From NCBI RefSeq assembly GCF_000515315.1, contig NZ_KI911562.1:2823220-2887219 (forward strand): 64,000 nt of DNA, read 5' to 3'. Shown piece by piece: positions 37,001 to 45,505 of this stretch. Source of the stretch: Asinibacterium sp. OR53. Lineage in GTDB: Bacteria; Bacteroidota; Bacteroidia; Chitinophagales; Chitinophagaceae. The notes beneath the pieces are model-generated. The model ran no database searches and was not told the origin of the DNA. It worked only from the letters and a program-made list of their open reading frames with translations. Every line of letters begins with the position of its first letter. Position 1 is the first letter of the stretch. The position numbers and the translations under genes are program-made.

Positions 37001-37237
37001 ATTCTCAAATCCTAGAGCAGTGATGAGCAGGGTAGCTCCTTTTTTTACCTTGATAACGAAATCACCTTCATTCGTGGCGCTAGTGCCATTTTTGCTTCCT
37101 CTTTCGAGGATAGTAGCTCCGGGGATTGGAGCTCCTTTGTCGTCTACAACCTTACCGGTTATAGTAGCGGTTTGTGCAAGACTGACCAATAGGGTCATGA
37201 AAAGCGAACAAACGCTCAGTAGCATTTTTTTTCTCAT
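34073..37237 (-). CDS. SusC/RagA-like TonB-dependent outer-membrane transporter (locus 2)
   Basis: Second SusC-like barrel, 1054 residues. It has a signal peptide (LLSVCSLFMTLLVSLAQ) and a regulatory-like domain (ITGKVVDDKGAPIPGATI, about residues 25-100). The linker is LSEVVVTGVGVATSKKK, and the plug has PMILVDGVEMAASSL and GAASATIYGAQGANGVI. The barrel ends in YQIGINIGLN. It heads a two-gene operon with SusD on the minus strand. A long hairpin lies in its presumed leader 14-53 bases before the ATG. No sigma/anti-sigma pair, glycoside hydrolase or protease is adjacent. Confidence 0.95.
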   Translation of the reverse strand: MRKKMLLSVCSLFMTLLVSLAQTATITGKVVDDKGAPIPGATILERGSKNGTSATNEGDFVIKVKKGATLLITALGFENREVVASSSPLSITLTADVRSLSEVVVTGVGVATSKKKLAISVESITADKLPSTPSGSIDQALVGKIAGAQISTTSGNPGQAVSIQLRGMNTIQGGTQPMILVDGVEMAASSLGTLDLNSIERVEVVQGAASATIYGAQGANGVIQIFTKKGKPGAAKIDVSSRVSWDSYINVGNMHQPVNHSFQVDNNGDVVQSDGSGGFVPLKRNALGIWGNPIWLAGPNDQNNKPYKDNTKYYDHIKQLFRTAMTTNHSVFLSGGKEKSDYAIGLSQLTQQSIIDGELKRTNLTLNFGFELFKNFKVRAINQLVYTTNSTGNNNISAALYTYPIGDFTFKDPDGNSPFKFGQGIGANSSNPYYYRQYRKFDDRQLDIIPSINLSYKFPRFLDLDYKFSINQNRDDYTRTDANQTGNKSSAAYGFSIGAGGVSGTIDNNIARYTTQNSIATAILKFDFDKDFNMKKLPIIATTTAAYDWRQKRYNITSLEYTGLPTFPANANQAATKSILNVYEDNFITYGLFVNQKLEWADIAGVSGGMRSDYSSTFGSGQKAQTFPRGDAYLRLSSMDFWNNGIGKVIPEFKIRAAYGEAGIQPGVFDRISTLNNFSVDNGPSFYNPSQVANPALTVERSKETEVGVDMNFKIGKQSWLPFITASATYWNRKGSDIIWSIPLAISSGASTLKSNVLDLSSSGFQFSVDAAMYKSKNFNWNLLTIFGTQKTFTDKITGTPDIPLVYSSAATYTLRAGEQFGTIYGYKALTSVDQTDVKGKRYIDKSLVGNYEMVDGRVVEKAGKKVMFTSDKYVLGNTTPKFTMSFTNTLTFKDYLTLSFQLDWVAQALQYNQTKEWMYSEGLHGDFDKPVTINGQTGAWTAYYKSFYDASESNGTKDYFLENSSFLRLRNVALSFDVAKLTRIKFTNRLQVVLSGRNIWTSTKYTGMDPEANVNTNGGGSTGAAQTSVQKGLDYFSFPNTKSYQIGINIGLN

Positions 37238-37250
37238 GTTGTATTAATTT

Positions 37251-37290
37251 TAGATAGGGAATAGCCTGATGAACGGCTATTCGCTGTCTA
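37251..37290 (-). promoter_or_regulatory. Long inverted repeat in the leader of the second SusC gene
   Basis: Arms of 16 bp (37251-37266 and 37275-37290) pair with one G-T pair and one mismatch. The inner 8 bp, GAATAGCC / GGCTATTC, are perfect with an 8-base loop. It starts 14 bp upstream of the SusC ATG. It could be an RNA hairpin in the leader or a dimeric regulator's operator. No T run follows, so it is not a simple terminator. Confidence 0.5.
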
Positions 37291-37696
37291 AATAAAAGAA
37301 AATTGCGGCATTTTGATTTTATTGATTTGATTTTAAGCTTTTTTTAAAATTAACGATAGGTTAACATTGATGATTAGTCATGTACATATTACACATCAAT
37401 GGCTTGGGAGATTATGGAAAGACAAAAAACGATAGCTAAATGATAAATACTTGTAAAACAATATATTGGACGCAGGAAAGCGGATGAAATCTCCGGATAG
37501 TTTCAATTTTAGTTCCCCAGGTAAAGCAAATCATTGATAGGGGAAAAAAGAGGATTTTATATTAATGTCCATTATATATAGGTATAACTGAGCTATTTTG
37601 CAGTTTATTAATTCATTTTATTGCAGATTTCATTACATTAATATTTTAATAATGTATTTATCGTAGGATAAAGCATCTGCCTTTCAAAATAACAGG
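37291..37696. other. AT-rich intergenic region without a gene
   Basis: About 400 bp between the second SusC start and the msrA stop. It is strongly AT-rich, including runs such as TTATATTAATG and ATTATATATAGG. I see no open reading frame, RNA gene or good TAnnTTTG promoter on the minus strand. It most likely contains the SusC promoter and control sites. Confidence 0.5.
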
Positions 37697-38347
37697 TTAT
37701 TGCTTCTTGAGCTTGTTCTTGAAGACTTTTTCAAATTTTTCCAGCTTGGGCCGGATCACAAAGCGGCAATACCCCTGGCCCTGGTTATCGTTATAGTAAT
37801 TCTGGTGGTAATTTTCTGCGGGATAGAAATTCTTGAACGGCTCGATAGCGGTAATAATAGGTTTATCCCAGGCCCCGCTTTTATCAAGCACTTCTTTGTA
37901 ATGTGTTGCTTTTTGCCGTTGCGCTTCATTGTGGTAAAAGATCACGCTCCGGTATTGCGGACCAACATCATTGCCCTGCTGGTTCATGGTAGTGGGGTCA
38001 TGGGTCTTCCAAAAAACTTCCAGCAACTCATCGTATGTGATCTTAGTAGGATCATAAATGATCCTGGCCAGTTCTGCATGGCCGGTGGTTTTGTCGCACA
38101 CTTCTTCATAACTGGGGTTTTCTACATGGCCACCTCCATAGCCACTTACTACTTTCAATACACCATTTAAGCGCTGGAAAAATGCCTCGGTACACCAAAA
38201 ACACCCTTCGCCAAAAGTAGCGGTATCTGTTTTCAATCCTGCAGGAATGGTTTCGCTGTTCATATCTGCCAGTTTTTTTTGTTGCTGCTGCTGTGCGCAG
38301 GATGAAAGGGCGACCGTTAATAATACGATAGAAAATAAAGCCTTCAT
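37697..38347 (-). CDS. msrA: Peptide methionine-S-sulfoxide reductase MsrA, lipoprotein
   Basis: Repairs oxidised methionine (S form) in proteins, using thiol reductants. The catalytic motif GCFWC is at residues 48-52, and GYGGG, YDPTKITYDELLEVFW and the late YHQNYY are family blocks. The 216-residue chain starts with a lipoprotein signal (VLLTVALSSC, lipid Cys17), so it works outside the cytoplasm and protects exported proteins. It appears to be transcribed alone and has no MsrB partner in the window. Confidence 0.95.
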   Translation of the reverse strand: MKALFSIVLLTVALSSCAQQQQQKKLADMNSETIPAGLKTDTATFGEGCFWCTEAFFQRLNGVLKVVSGYGGGHVENPSYEEVCDKTTGHAELARIIYDPTKITYDELLEVFWKTHDPTTMNQQGNDVGPQYRSVIFYHNEAQRQKATHYKEVLDKSGAWDKPIITAIEPFKNFYPAENYHQNYYNDNQGQGYCRFVIRPKLEKFEKVFKNKLKKQ

Positions 38348-38401
38348 GTACTGCGTTTTGATGAATACCTAAAAATACGAATTTTAGCTTTTACTTCCCT
38401 T

Positions 38402-38409
38402 TACCTTTG
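38402..38409 (+). promoter_or_regulatory. Candidate -7 box for the MutS2-like gene
   Basis: TACCTTTG, the same octamer as in the nusB promoter, ends 24 bases before the ATG. The -33 region reads TTTTAG rather than TTTG, so the match is partial. Confidence 0.5.
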
Positions 38410-38433
38410 CCACTGTAAAAAAGATCAAATCAC

Positions 38434-40548
38434 ATGCGTTTGTATCCCGATTCCACGCTGGTTCAGCTGGAATTTGATAAAGTCAGGTCTTTACTGGAAG
38501 CTCATTGTAAAACAGTATATGCACAGCAAAAAGCTTCCCATCTTCGCATACATACACGTAAAGAATATATTGAGCTGGAACTGCGGCAAAGTTTTGAATA
38601 CAAACAACTCTTCCTCCAAAGCCAGTATTTCCCCAACGATTTCATATTGCCCATTGCCAAAGACCTCAAATTATTGGGCATTCCGGGCGCCACGCTCAGT
38701 GCCGAGCAATGGGTGCATATCCGCAAACTCTGCGAGAACACCGCATCTATCTTTCGTTGGTTTGATACCGAACGAAGACTGGCTTTCTCCTCCATGGCAG
38801 CTATCATTGCCGGCACCCACTACGAAAAACAGATCGTGGAGAAGATCGACGAAGTGCTGGATGAAAATGGCAATGTGTTGGACACCGCCTCCCAGGAATT
38901 GCAACATATCCGCATGAGTCTTTACCGCAAACGCAATGAACTGCGCCGGGTATTCGAAAAAGTGATCGGCAAACTGGCCAAAGCAGGTTATACGGCCGAT
39001 ATCGATGAAAGTTTCAGCAACGGCAGGAGGGTAGTGGCCGTTTTTGCTGAACACAAGCGCCAGGTAAAGGGTATTTTGCATGGCGAAAGCGACAGCCGGA
39101 AAACAGCATTCATTGAACCCGAAGAAACCATTGAACTCAATAACGAAGTCTTTGCATTGGAACACGAAGAAGGCCGCGAGATCCAAAGAATATTGCGTGC
39201 ACTGACGGCTGCTTTATCCGTTCACGCACCGTTGTTACAACAATACCTGGTCATTGCCGGTGAATTCGACTTCATTCGCGCCAAAGCCAAACTGGCGCTG
39301 GATATGAACGGCGAACTACCCAACCTGGCAGATAAGGCACAGGTACACCTGATCAATGCCTATCATCCATTGTTATTGCTGTATAACAAATCATCGCAAA
39401 AAACGACCATCCCGCTCACACTCACGCTCGATGAACGCAACCGGATACTGGTCATCAGCGGTCCCAATGCGGGCGGTAAAACCGTTGCCATGAAAACCCT
39501 GGGCCTGAACCAACTGATGCTGCAGAGTGGCCTGCTGGTGCCGGTGCACCCTACTTCGGAAATGGGGATTTTCAAACAGTTATTTATCCATATAGGTGAC
39601 ACGCAGAACCTGGAATTCGAATTGAGTACCTATTCCAGCCACCTGCTGCACATGAAATATTTCATTGAAACAGCCAACGGTAAAACACTGTTCTTCATCG
39701 ACGAGTTGGGCAGTGGCAGTGATCCCAATCTCGGAGGCGCTTTTGCAGAAGTGATCATGGAAGAATTATCACGCAGGCACGCATTCGGTATTGTAACTAC
39801 CCATTACCTGAACCTGAAAGTGATGGCCAACCATACGCAGGGTATCATCAACGGCGCCATGCAATTCGATGAAGTAAACCTCCAGCCCTTATATAAACTG
39901 GTGGTGGGTAAGCCGGGCAGCTCTTATACTTTTGCCATTGCAGAACGCATCGGATTGCCGCAGCACCTTATCAATAAAGCCAGGAAACTGGTAGAAGAAG
40001 ATCATTTCAAGCTGGACAGGTTGCTCAACAGGACTGAGCAGGATTTGCAGGAATTGGATAAGGAAAAGAAACAACTGCAAAAACTGCTGAGAGAAAATGA
40101 GCGCCTGAAGAAAGAAATGGAAGTGGTGATGGACAAAGAACGCCACCGGCAGCAGGTAGAATTATTGAAGAACCAGAACCGCATCACCGAAGAGCGATTG
40201 GCTTACCTGAAAGACATGGAGCGCAAGCTCAGGCAAATTGTACTCGACTGGAAAAAATCGGAGAACAAGAACGAGGTGATCAAGAACCTGCAAAACCTGT
40301 TGTTCAAACGGAAAGAAGAAATTGTAGTTAATAAACTGGCTAAAAAAGTAGACCAGAAATACAAAGAACTCACGCAACATATTTCCGTTGGCTCTCTCGT
40401 AAAACTGAAGAAAAATTACCAGGTGGGTGAAGTCAAGGAAATACGCGGCAAGCGCGCCATTGTTCAGATTGGTGCATTACCTATGAATGTAGAGTTGAGC
40501 GACCTGGTATCAGTTGAAAAGCTTGCCGATGATGAAAAGAAATCATAA
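38434..40548 (+). CDS. mutS2: MutS2-like DNA-binding ATPase without Smr domain
   Basis: MutS-family ATPase of the MutS2 group, linked to control of recombination or ribosome rescue rather than classic mismatch repair. The 704-residue chain has MutS core helices, the P-loop GPNAGGKT at residues 343-350, a Walker B near 418-428 (TLFFIDELGSGSDP) and the ABC-type STYSSHL signature between them. A long coiled coil follows (about 530-640) and then a KOW-like beta segment (VGSLVKLKKNYQVGEVKEI). It stops there: the C-terminal Smr nuclease domain of canonical MutS2 (about 780 residues) is absent, and the frame ends in a clean TAA. Confidence 0.88.
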   Translation: MRLYPDSTLVQLEFDKVRSLLEAHCKTVYAQQKASHLRIHTRKEYIELELRQSFEYKQLFLQSQYFPNDFILPIAKDLKLLGIPGATLSAEQWVHIRKLCENTASIFRWFDTERRLAFSSMAAIIAGTHYEKQIVEKIDEVLDENGNVLDTASQELQHIRMSLYRKRNELRRVFEKVIGKLAKAGYTADIDESFSNGRRVVAVFAEHKRQVKGILHGESDSRKTAFIEPEETIELNNEVFALEHEEGREIQRILRALTAALSVHAPLLQQYLVIAGEFDFIRAKAKLALDMNGELPNLADKAQVHLINAYHPLLLLYNKSSQKTTIPLTLTLDERNRILVISGPNAGGKTVAMKTLGLNQLMLQSGLLVPVHPTSEMGIFKQLFIHIGDTQNLEFELSTYSSHLLHMKYFIETANGKTLFFIDELGSGSDPNLGGAFAEVIMEELSRRHAFGIVTTHYLNLKVMANHTQGIINGAMQFDEVNLQPLYKLVVGKPGSSYTFAIAERIGLPQHLINKARKLVEEDHFKLDRLLNRTEQDLQELDKEKKQLQKLLRENERLKKEMEVVMDKERHRQQVELLKNQNRITEERLAYLKDMERKLRQIVLDWKKSENKNEVIKNLQNLLFKRKEEIVVNKLAKKVDQKYKELTQHISVGSLVKLKKNYQVGEVKEIRGKRAIVQIGALPMNVELSDLVSVEKLADDEKKS

Positions 40549-40554
40549 CGGGCA

Positions 40555-42243
40555 TTAGTGACGAACGCCCAGATCTTCACATATCCACTCAGGCCATTCC
40601 GTTTTAACAGCAAAATTGTAAGGGAGAAAATACCGATTGATCACTGCATTGTTCAAGCAGGATACCATCATATATCCTTTACTGCGCAGCGCTTGCGAAA
40701 GGTCTACCGGTTTGGAAAAATTAATGAAGTCGTGGAAACTACCCGTAAACTTTTGAGGCCAATGTTTGGCAAATGGTGAGTGTAGCGATTGATGTCCTTT
40801 TGTAGACAATTTCTTGTAAATAGCTTCATTGTAATGATATAAATTCACTGTGTCTGATGAACTGTTTTCCCGAATGAAAGGGTACTCAATATCTTTTGTA
40901 TCAGTCAGTATGTCGATATCCTTCCAGCCCAATGGCATAGAACCGTGTTTTCCCCATTGTACAAAAGCCATTGCGCGATTCTGGTGTTGTCTGGCATCTA
41001 TTACAGCTTGAGGGCATGCTTTCAGTATACGGCCATGAAAATACACAAAGTAATCGCTTATTTCTGTCCTTTCCTGGTTCAAACGTACCCAGATGATCTC
41101 ATGATCGCAAGGATCATTGTCATCAGGAAAATCAATATCATCTTCCCAAAATAAATGATAAGCGATCCAGGGAGCTGAAGGGTGCATGATGGCAACAGCA
41201 TCTTTTAACTTAAAGGGTTCCGAAGGCACAGTCATTAAACGGGGAGCAAATTTCAGGATGATTTTTTGCTCTTCCGGCGATGCTTCTTTAGGAGGCGCAA
41301 AAAATAACGCCTGATCGTATCGCTTACTGGCATCTGTCAGGCATCGTTGTTGATGGAACTCAATAGCAGCCTTATTTGCATCCGAAGCACTGTCGTTACA
41401 GGCGCAACTGGAATACAATGCTGATCTCTGAATTGTAGTGGCTGAAGTTTTTTTTGAGGCATGCAATCTGTTCAATGTATCCGAAAGAGCCGCAATATGA
41501 TCCGTATTGATGTAATCGACTCCCAGTTCCATGAGTGTTTGCCATGCTTCCGGATTATCAGGCGCTCCCCAGAAACGAACGGGTTTATGCAAATCATGCG
41601 CTTTCCGGATAGCAGCGATGAGTACAGTCCTGTCTTGCGCTGGCAATGGTTCTGTTCCTTTCCAGGCAGTATAATCTTTCAGGTTGGCGCTCATCATAAC
41701 TACTTTTTGCAAAGCCTCATTGTTGTAGTCCTTCTTCAACTCAGCATCGAATACAATATAGGGTGGGTATAACCGAAATGAGTCCTGCGATGGTCTGTTG
41801 CCAGAAATGGCGAACTGTACTGAAGTATTATGTGTCAGCTCAGGATATTTTTCCAATGTTTCTACCAGCTTTTGCAAAGTAGGTGCCGCCGTTGTTTTTA
41901 CGTCGATCAGTATTTGCAATTTTTGGTTAACATCCACAAAAGGATAGCCCCCATGTTGACGCATACATTGTAGCAAAGGCAGCAGGTACAAGGAATCCAA
42001 TCTTCTCTTATTTTGAGCAATTTCTTCCAACGTATGTGCCACCAGTAACTCAGGTTCTTTGTTCAGCAGGAAAATATCTGCTTCAATGCTGCCAAACCCA
42101 TGCTGGTAAGCTTCCCAGAAAGGCAGCGATTGTTCATAATCGTTGTGAGAATGAGCGTTGGCTGTAGTATAAACAGCAGGTTGGGCCATCAATGACCCAA
42201 CACTGCTGCACAAAAATAAAATAACAATTAATCGATTGAACAT
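40555..42243 (-). CDS. Exported PI-PLC/GDPD-like phosphodiesterase with C-terminal unknown domain
   Basis: The N-terminal half (about residues 25-260) after the signal peptide (MFNRLIVILFLCSSVGSLMA) has the TIM-barrel phosphodiesterase pattern. NAHSHNDYE (His31, His33), GSIEADIFLL (Glu54, Asp56) and ELLVAHT (His70) are the metal- and acid-base-site residues of glycerophosphodiesterase/PI-PLC-like enzymes. The C-terminal half (about 270-562) is a separate domain I do not recognise, with WIAYHLFWEDDIDFPDD and VYFHGRIL. Gene order, 5 bp after a TonB-dependent receptor, suggests that it processes the receptor's ligand at the cell surface or in the periplasm. Substrate unknown. Confidence 0.8.
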   Translation of the reverse strand: MFNRLIVILFLCSSVGSLMAQPAVYTTANAHSHNDYEQSLPFWEAYQHGFGSIEADIFLLNKEPELLVAHTLEEIAQNKRRLDSLYLLPLLQCMRQHGGYPFVDVNQKLQILIDVKTTAAPTLQKLVETLEKYPELTHNTSVQFAISGNRPSQDSFRLYPPYIVFDAELKKDYNNEALQKVVMMSANLKDYTAWKGTEPLPAQDRTVLIAAIRKAHDLHKPVRFWGAPDNPEAWQTLMELGVDYINTDHIAALSDTLNRLHASKKTSATTIQRSALYSSCACNDSASDANKAAIEFHQQRCLTDASKRYDQALFFAPPKEASPEEQKIILKFAPRLMTVPSEPFKLKDAVAIMHPSAPWIAYHLFWEDDIDFPDDNDPCDHEIIWVRLNQERTEISDYFVYFHGRILKACPQAVIDARQHQNRAMAFVQWGKHGSMPLGWKDIDILTDTKDIEYPFIRENSSSDTVNLYHYNEAIYKKLSTKGHQSLHSPFAKHWPQKFTGSFHDFINFSKPVDLSQALRSKGYMMVSCLNNAVINRYFLPYNFAVKTEWPEWICEDLGVRH

Positions 42244-42248
42244 GGACT

Positions 42249-45200
42249 TTAGAAATTATAGCGTACGCCCAGTTGAATGGTGTAAGGAACCGTGTTCTTG
42301 AAAAGAGTACCGGCATTGGTATTGACAGTATACTTCCAGTTGTTGGTAGTGTTGTCAAAACCAGTAACTCTGTACAGGTCGGTATTGATTACAGACCGGT
42401 ATCCACCCCATTCATGATTCAACAAGTTGAGCACGTTAAAGATATCTGCCCTGAAATTAAGCTTTTGCTTTTTATCGATGCTGATGCTTTTGGCGATGCT
42501 CATATTCCACATAAAACGCCAAGGCATCAAACCACCATTGTTCTCTGCGAAACGGCCCATGTTGTCAAGAAGGTATTGACGGAACTGGGGACTGGTCTTT
42601 TGCAGCAATGTCTGCATATCGGTCTTGATATTATCTGGTGTTTTGCTGTCGTTCGGGTCGTAGATATAAGCCAGGTCGTTTTTATTACCATCTCCGTTCA
42701 CATCGGTGTTAACCATGGCAGAGAAACGATCGCCCTGGTAATAAGTCATGGAAGAACTTACCGTAAATCCATAATAAGCAGGGGTAAGTACTACCAGCAC
42801 CAATTTATGTTTCAGGTCTTCGTTGCTGTACCAGTTGCTTCCATAAGAACTGTAATCCCAGTACGAAGAGCCTACATTCATATTCGCATTGCGGGGGTCG
42901 CCGGCATTGTAGTTGGGAGTGCCGGTGGCTTTTCCACGGGTATATGAAAACGAAACCGTTCCGCCTTTACCAAAAGTGGCTGCTGCATCCAGCACGAATG
43001 CGCGGAAACTGGAGCCCCAGGGTGTATTGGTGAACATCCTTACCTGGTTGAAATCGGTAGTGATCCTGGCTTTGTTGTAATCGGCCATGGTACTGGTTGC
43101 ACTCAACGAGCTGGCAGGCACATATATACCTCTTCCTTCACCGGTATAAAATTCAGGCGTACGCTTCACGTTCTGATCCATCAGGTAGAAGTTGTTCCAG
43201 GTGTAGTTATAATAGAAGTTGGCGCCTACCCTTAACCAACTGGCAAGGTACCTGTAATAGCTCAGGTTGGTTTTGAAAGTAGAAGGTGTTTTCAGGTTTT
43301 TATCCATCATGGTAATCGTAGCGGCCGGCTTTACTGCGAGTGAATTGTAATAATCAAGACCGGGCACTTTTGAAAAATCGTTTTGATAAGCTACCCAGTC
43401 GGCATAAGGGATCGCAGCACCCGGTGCACGGGCATCTACCTGCCTGAAGTCGATACCATTGTCGATATGTGAGAAAGTGATGGCCTGTGTTGTAAACTGT
43501 GAAGCAAAGAGGCCTGCTCCGAATTTAACGATATCAGTTCCTTTACCATTTACATCCCAGGTGATGTTTACACGGGGTTGAATTTTTTTGTAGTCAAAAG
43601 GAACCACATGATTGTTCAAGCCAAGGTCTTTTTCCAACAGGGGATTATACACGGGAGGATCTGCGATAACCGTTCCATCCCAACGAAGACCTGCTACCAG
43701 GTTGATATTCTTGGTGATATCTGTTTCCATTTGTGCATAAGCTCCCAACTCAATTACATTACAATTACAGTCGCCCACAGGGTTCAACGCGATCTTCCTG
43801 TTAAAACGCCAGGGGTTGTTATTGGCGAAATCGCCGAGACTGGCATAATAGAACTGTCCTTGCTGATCGTGAGTGAGCCTGTCTTTGATCTTGGTAATGA
43901 TATTGTCTGTACCGAATACAAATGAAAACTTGTTGACTTTCAACCGCAGGTTATCAACCAATTGCCAGGCAGTAGAAGCGCTTTTCTCGGGTACCCAGTT
44001 CTGGTTACCGAAAGCCACTGTTTTCTTATTGGTGCTACCATCACTGAATGTTGATACTACATCTACAAACCCTTCGGGCAAACGGTTATACAGGAATCCC
44101 AGGCCACGGTAGTTATCGTCGTAGTTGATCTTTAAGTCGTTACTCAGGTTCTTGTTGATATCGGAACGAAGACTGAGGTAAACCGCTTTATCCCACTGAT
44201 CACCGATGTATTCGGTTGATAACAGTCCGCCGCCTTTCAACTTATCCGGATCAGAAAAACTTTGATAATTGAAACGAAGCGTGAGGAGGTTTTTAGTGTT
44301 GAGGTTCCAGTCGAAACGGGCCATGAAATTCTTGGTTACCTGTTTGATATCAATGGCGCCATACTGCTGTACATTGGCAAAGCCCATTTTATTTCGCATG
44401 ATACTGATCACAGAATCGAGGTTGGCTTTGGTGATACCCAGGTTTTTTTCGGCCTGGTCTTGCGTGGCACCCTGTGAAGTAAAATCGTAGGCGCGGAAAG
44501 GATAAGTTTTCTGGTATTGATCATAAGAAACCATGAAATGCAATTTGTTCTTGATAATCGGACCGCTTAAACTGGCACCTCCCTGGAAAGTCTCGTATTT
44601 GCTTGTGATCGGTTTACCGTTCACATCTGTATGTTGTGAAAGTGAATTGGCTGTGTAATAAGTCCATACAGCACCAGTGAATGTATTGGTACCTGATTTG
44701 GTAATGGCTTTCACCACACCGCCAGAACCGCGGCCGTTGGTTACATCATAAGAGTTGGTCTCCACTTCAAACTCACGAACGGTCTCCAGTGAAATAGGAA
44801 AAGCGCCTTCGGTAGGTGATCCAAACAGTGTACGCCTGTTGGTAACACCATCAATAAGGTAACCAATTCCGCCTGGCTTTGTTCCACCCAATGCTCCATT
44901 GCCTGAAGCAAGGGGCGAAAGGGTAGCAAGCTCCAGGTAGTTCCTGGTTTGTAAAGGCAATTTTTGCAAAGCCCTTCCCGAAATAGCGGTAGAAGCGCCC
45001 AGCCGGTCTTTCGAATTGATGAAAGAAGTGGATCTTACCGAAACCTCTGTCAGCGTAGCCGCACCCGCAACCAGTTGTACGTTGGGAAGATTGAACCTGT
45101 CGCCCAGGTTGAGGTTGATGCCAGTGAATTCTTTCGACTGGAAACCTATGTGCGACAATATGATGGTGTAATTACCTACAGGCAAGTTCGTTACTTTGAA

Positions 45201-45404
45201 CTGCCCTTTGATATCGGACACAACGGTAGTGGAAAATCCTGTTGACAGGTTTTTGGCCGTAACGTTGGCACCTTGTATGGGTTTTTTAGCAGTAGAATCG
45301 AACAGGTATCCGTTGATACTGATATCGGTACCCTGCCCGAAAGCAAAAGCAGAAGACAACAAGAAAAGAAAAAAAAGACGCACATGCAGGTAGTTCATTC
45401 GCAT
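42249..45404 (-). CDS. TonB-dependent receptor with regulatory-like N-terminal domain
   Basis: Outer-membrane energised transporter, 1051 residues, of the group with an N-terminal carboxypeptidase-regulatory-like beta domain (residues about 27-115, FDSTAKKPIQGANVTAKNL). It follows a signal peptide (LHVRLFFLFLLSSAFAFG). The plug has GGIGYLIDGVTNRR and the barrel ends in YTIQLGVRYNF. It is not SusC-type: there is no SusD neighbour. It lies 5 bp upstream of the phosphodiesterase-like gene and 101 bp after a DUF4397 lipoprotein gene, suggesting a single uptake locus. Confidence 0.92.
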   Translation of the reverse strand: MRMNYLHVRLFFLFLLSSAFAFGQGTDISINGYLFDSTAKKPIQGANVTAKNLSTGFSTTVVSDIKGQFKVTNLPVGNYTIILSHIGFQSKEFTGINLNLGDRFNLPNVQLVAGAATLTEVSVRSTSFINSKDRLGASTAISGRALQKLPLQTRNYLELATLSPLASGNGALGGTKPGGIGYLIDGVTNRRTLFGSPTEGAFPISLETVREFEVETNSYDVTNGRGSGGVVKAITKSGTNTFTGAVWTYYTANSLSQHTDVNGKPITSKYETFQGGASLSGPIIKNKLHFMVSYDQYQKTYPFRAYDFTSQGATQDQAEKNLGITKANLDSVISIMRNKMGFANVQQYGAIDIKQVTKNFMARFDWNLNTKNLLTLRFNYQSFSDPDKLKGGGLLSTEYIGDQWDKAVYLSLRSDINKNLSNDLKINYDDNYRGLGFLYNRLPEGFVDVVSTFSDGSTNKKTVAFGNQNWVPEKSASTAWQLVDNLRLKVNKFSFVFGTDNIITKIKDRLTHDQQGQFYYASLGDFANNNPWRFNRKIALNPVGDCNCNVIELGAYAQMETDITKNINLVAGLRWDGTVIADPPVYNPLLEKDLGLNNHVVPFDYKKIQPRVNITWDVNGKGTDIVKFGAGLFASQFTTQAITFSHIDNGIDFRQVDARAPGAAIPYADWVAYQNDFSKVPGLDYYNSLAVKPAATITMMDKNLKTPSTFKTNLSYYRYLASWLRVGANFYYNYTWNNFYLMDQNVKRTPEFYTGEGRGIYVPASSLSATSTMADYNKARITTDFNQVRMFTNTPWGSSFRAFVLDAAATFGKGGTVSFSYTRGKATGTPNYNAGDPRNANMNVGSSYWDYSSYGSNWYSNEDLKHKLVLVVLTPAYYGFTVSSSMTYYQGDRFSAMVNTDVNGDGNKNDLAYIYDPNDSKTPDNIKTDMQTLLQKTSPQFRQYLLDNMGRFAENNGGLMPWRFMWNMSIAKSISIDKKQKLNFRADIFNVLNLLNHEWGGYRSVINTDLYRVTGFDNTTNNWKYTVNTNAGTLFKNTVPYTIQLGVRYNF

Positions 45405-45505
45405 ATTTCAGAATTTTTGCAAAAGAACGCCACAGAGATTATGTAAATGTTACACAAATGTTATCCGAATGTGAAGCATCAGGACATATTCATTTCTTAT
45501 TTTAT

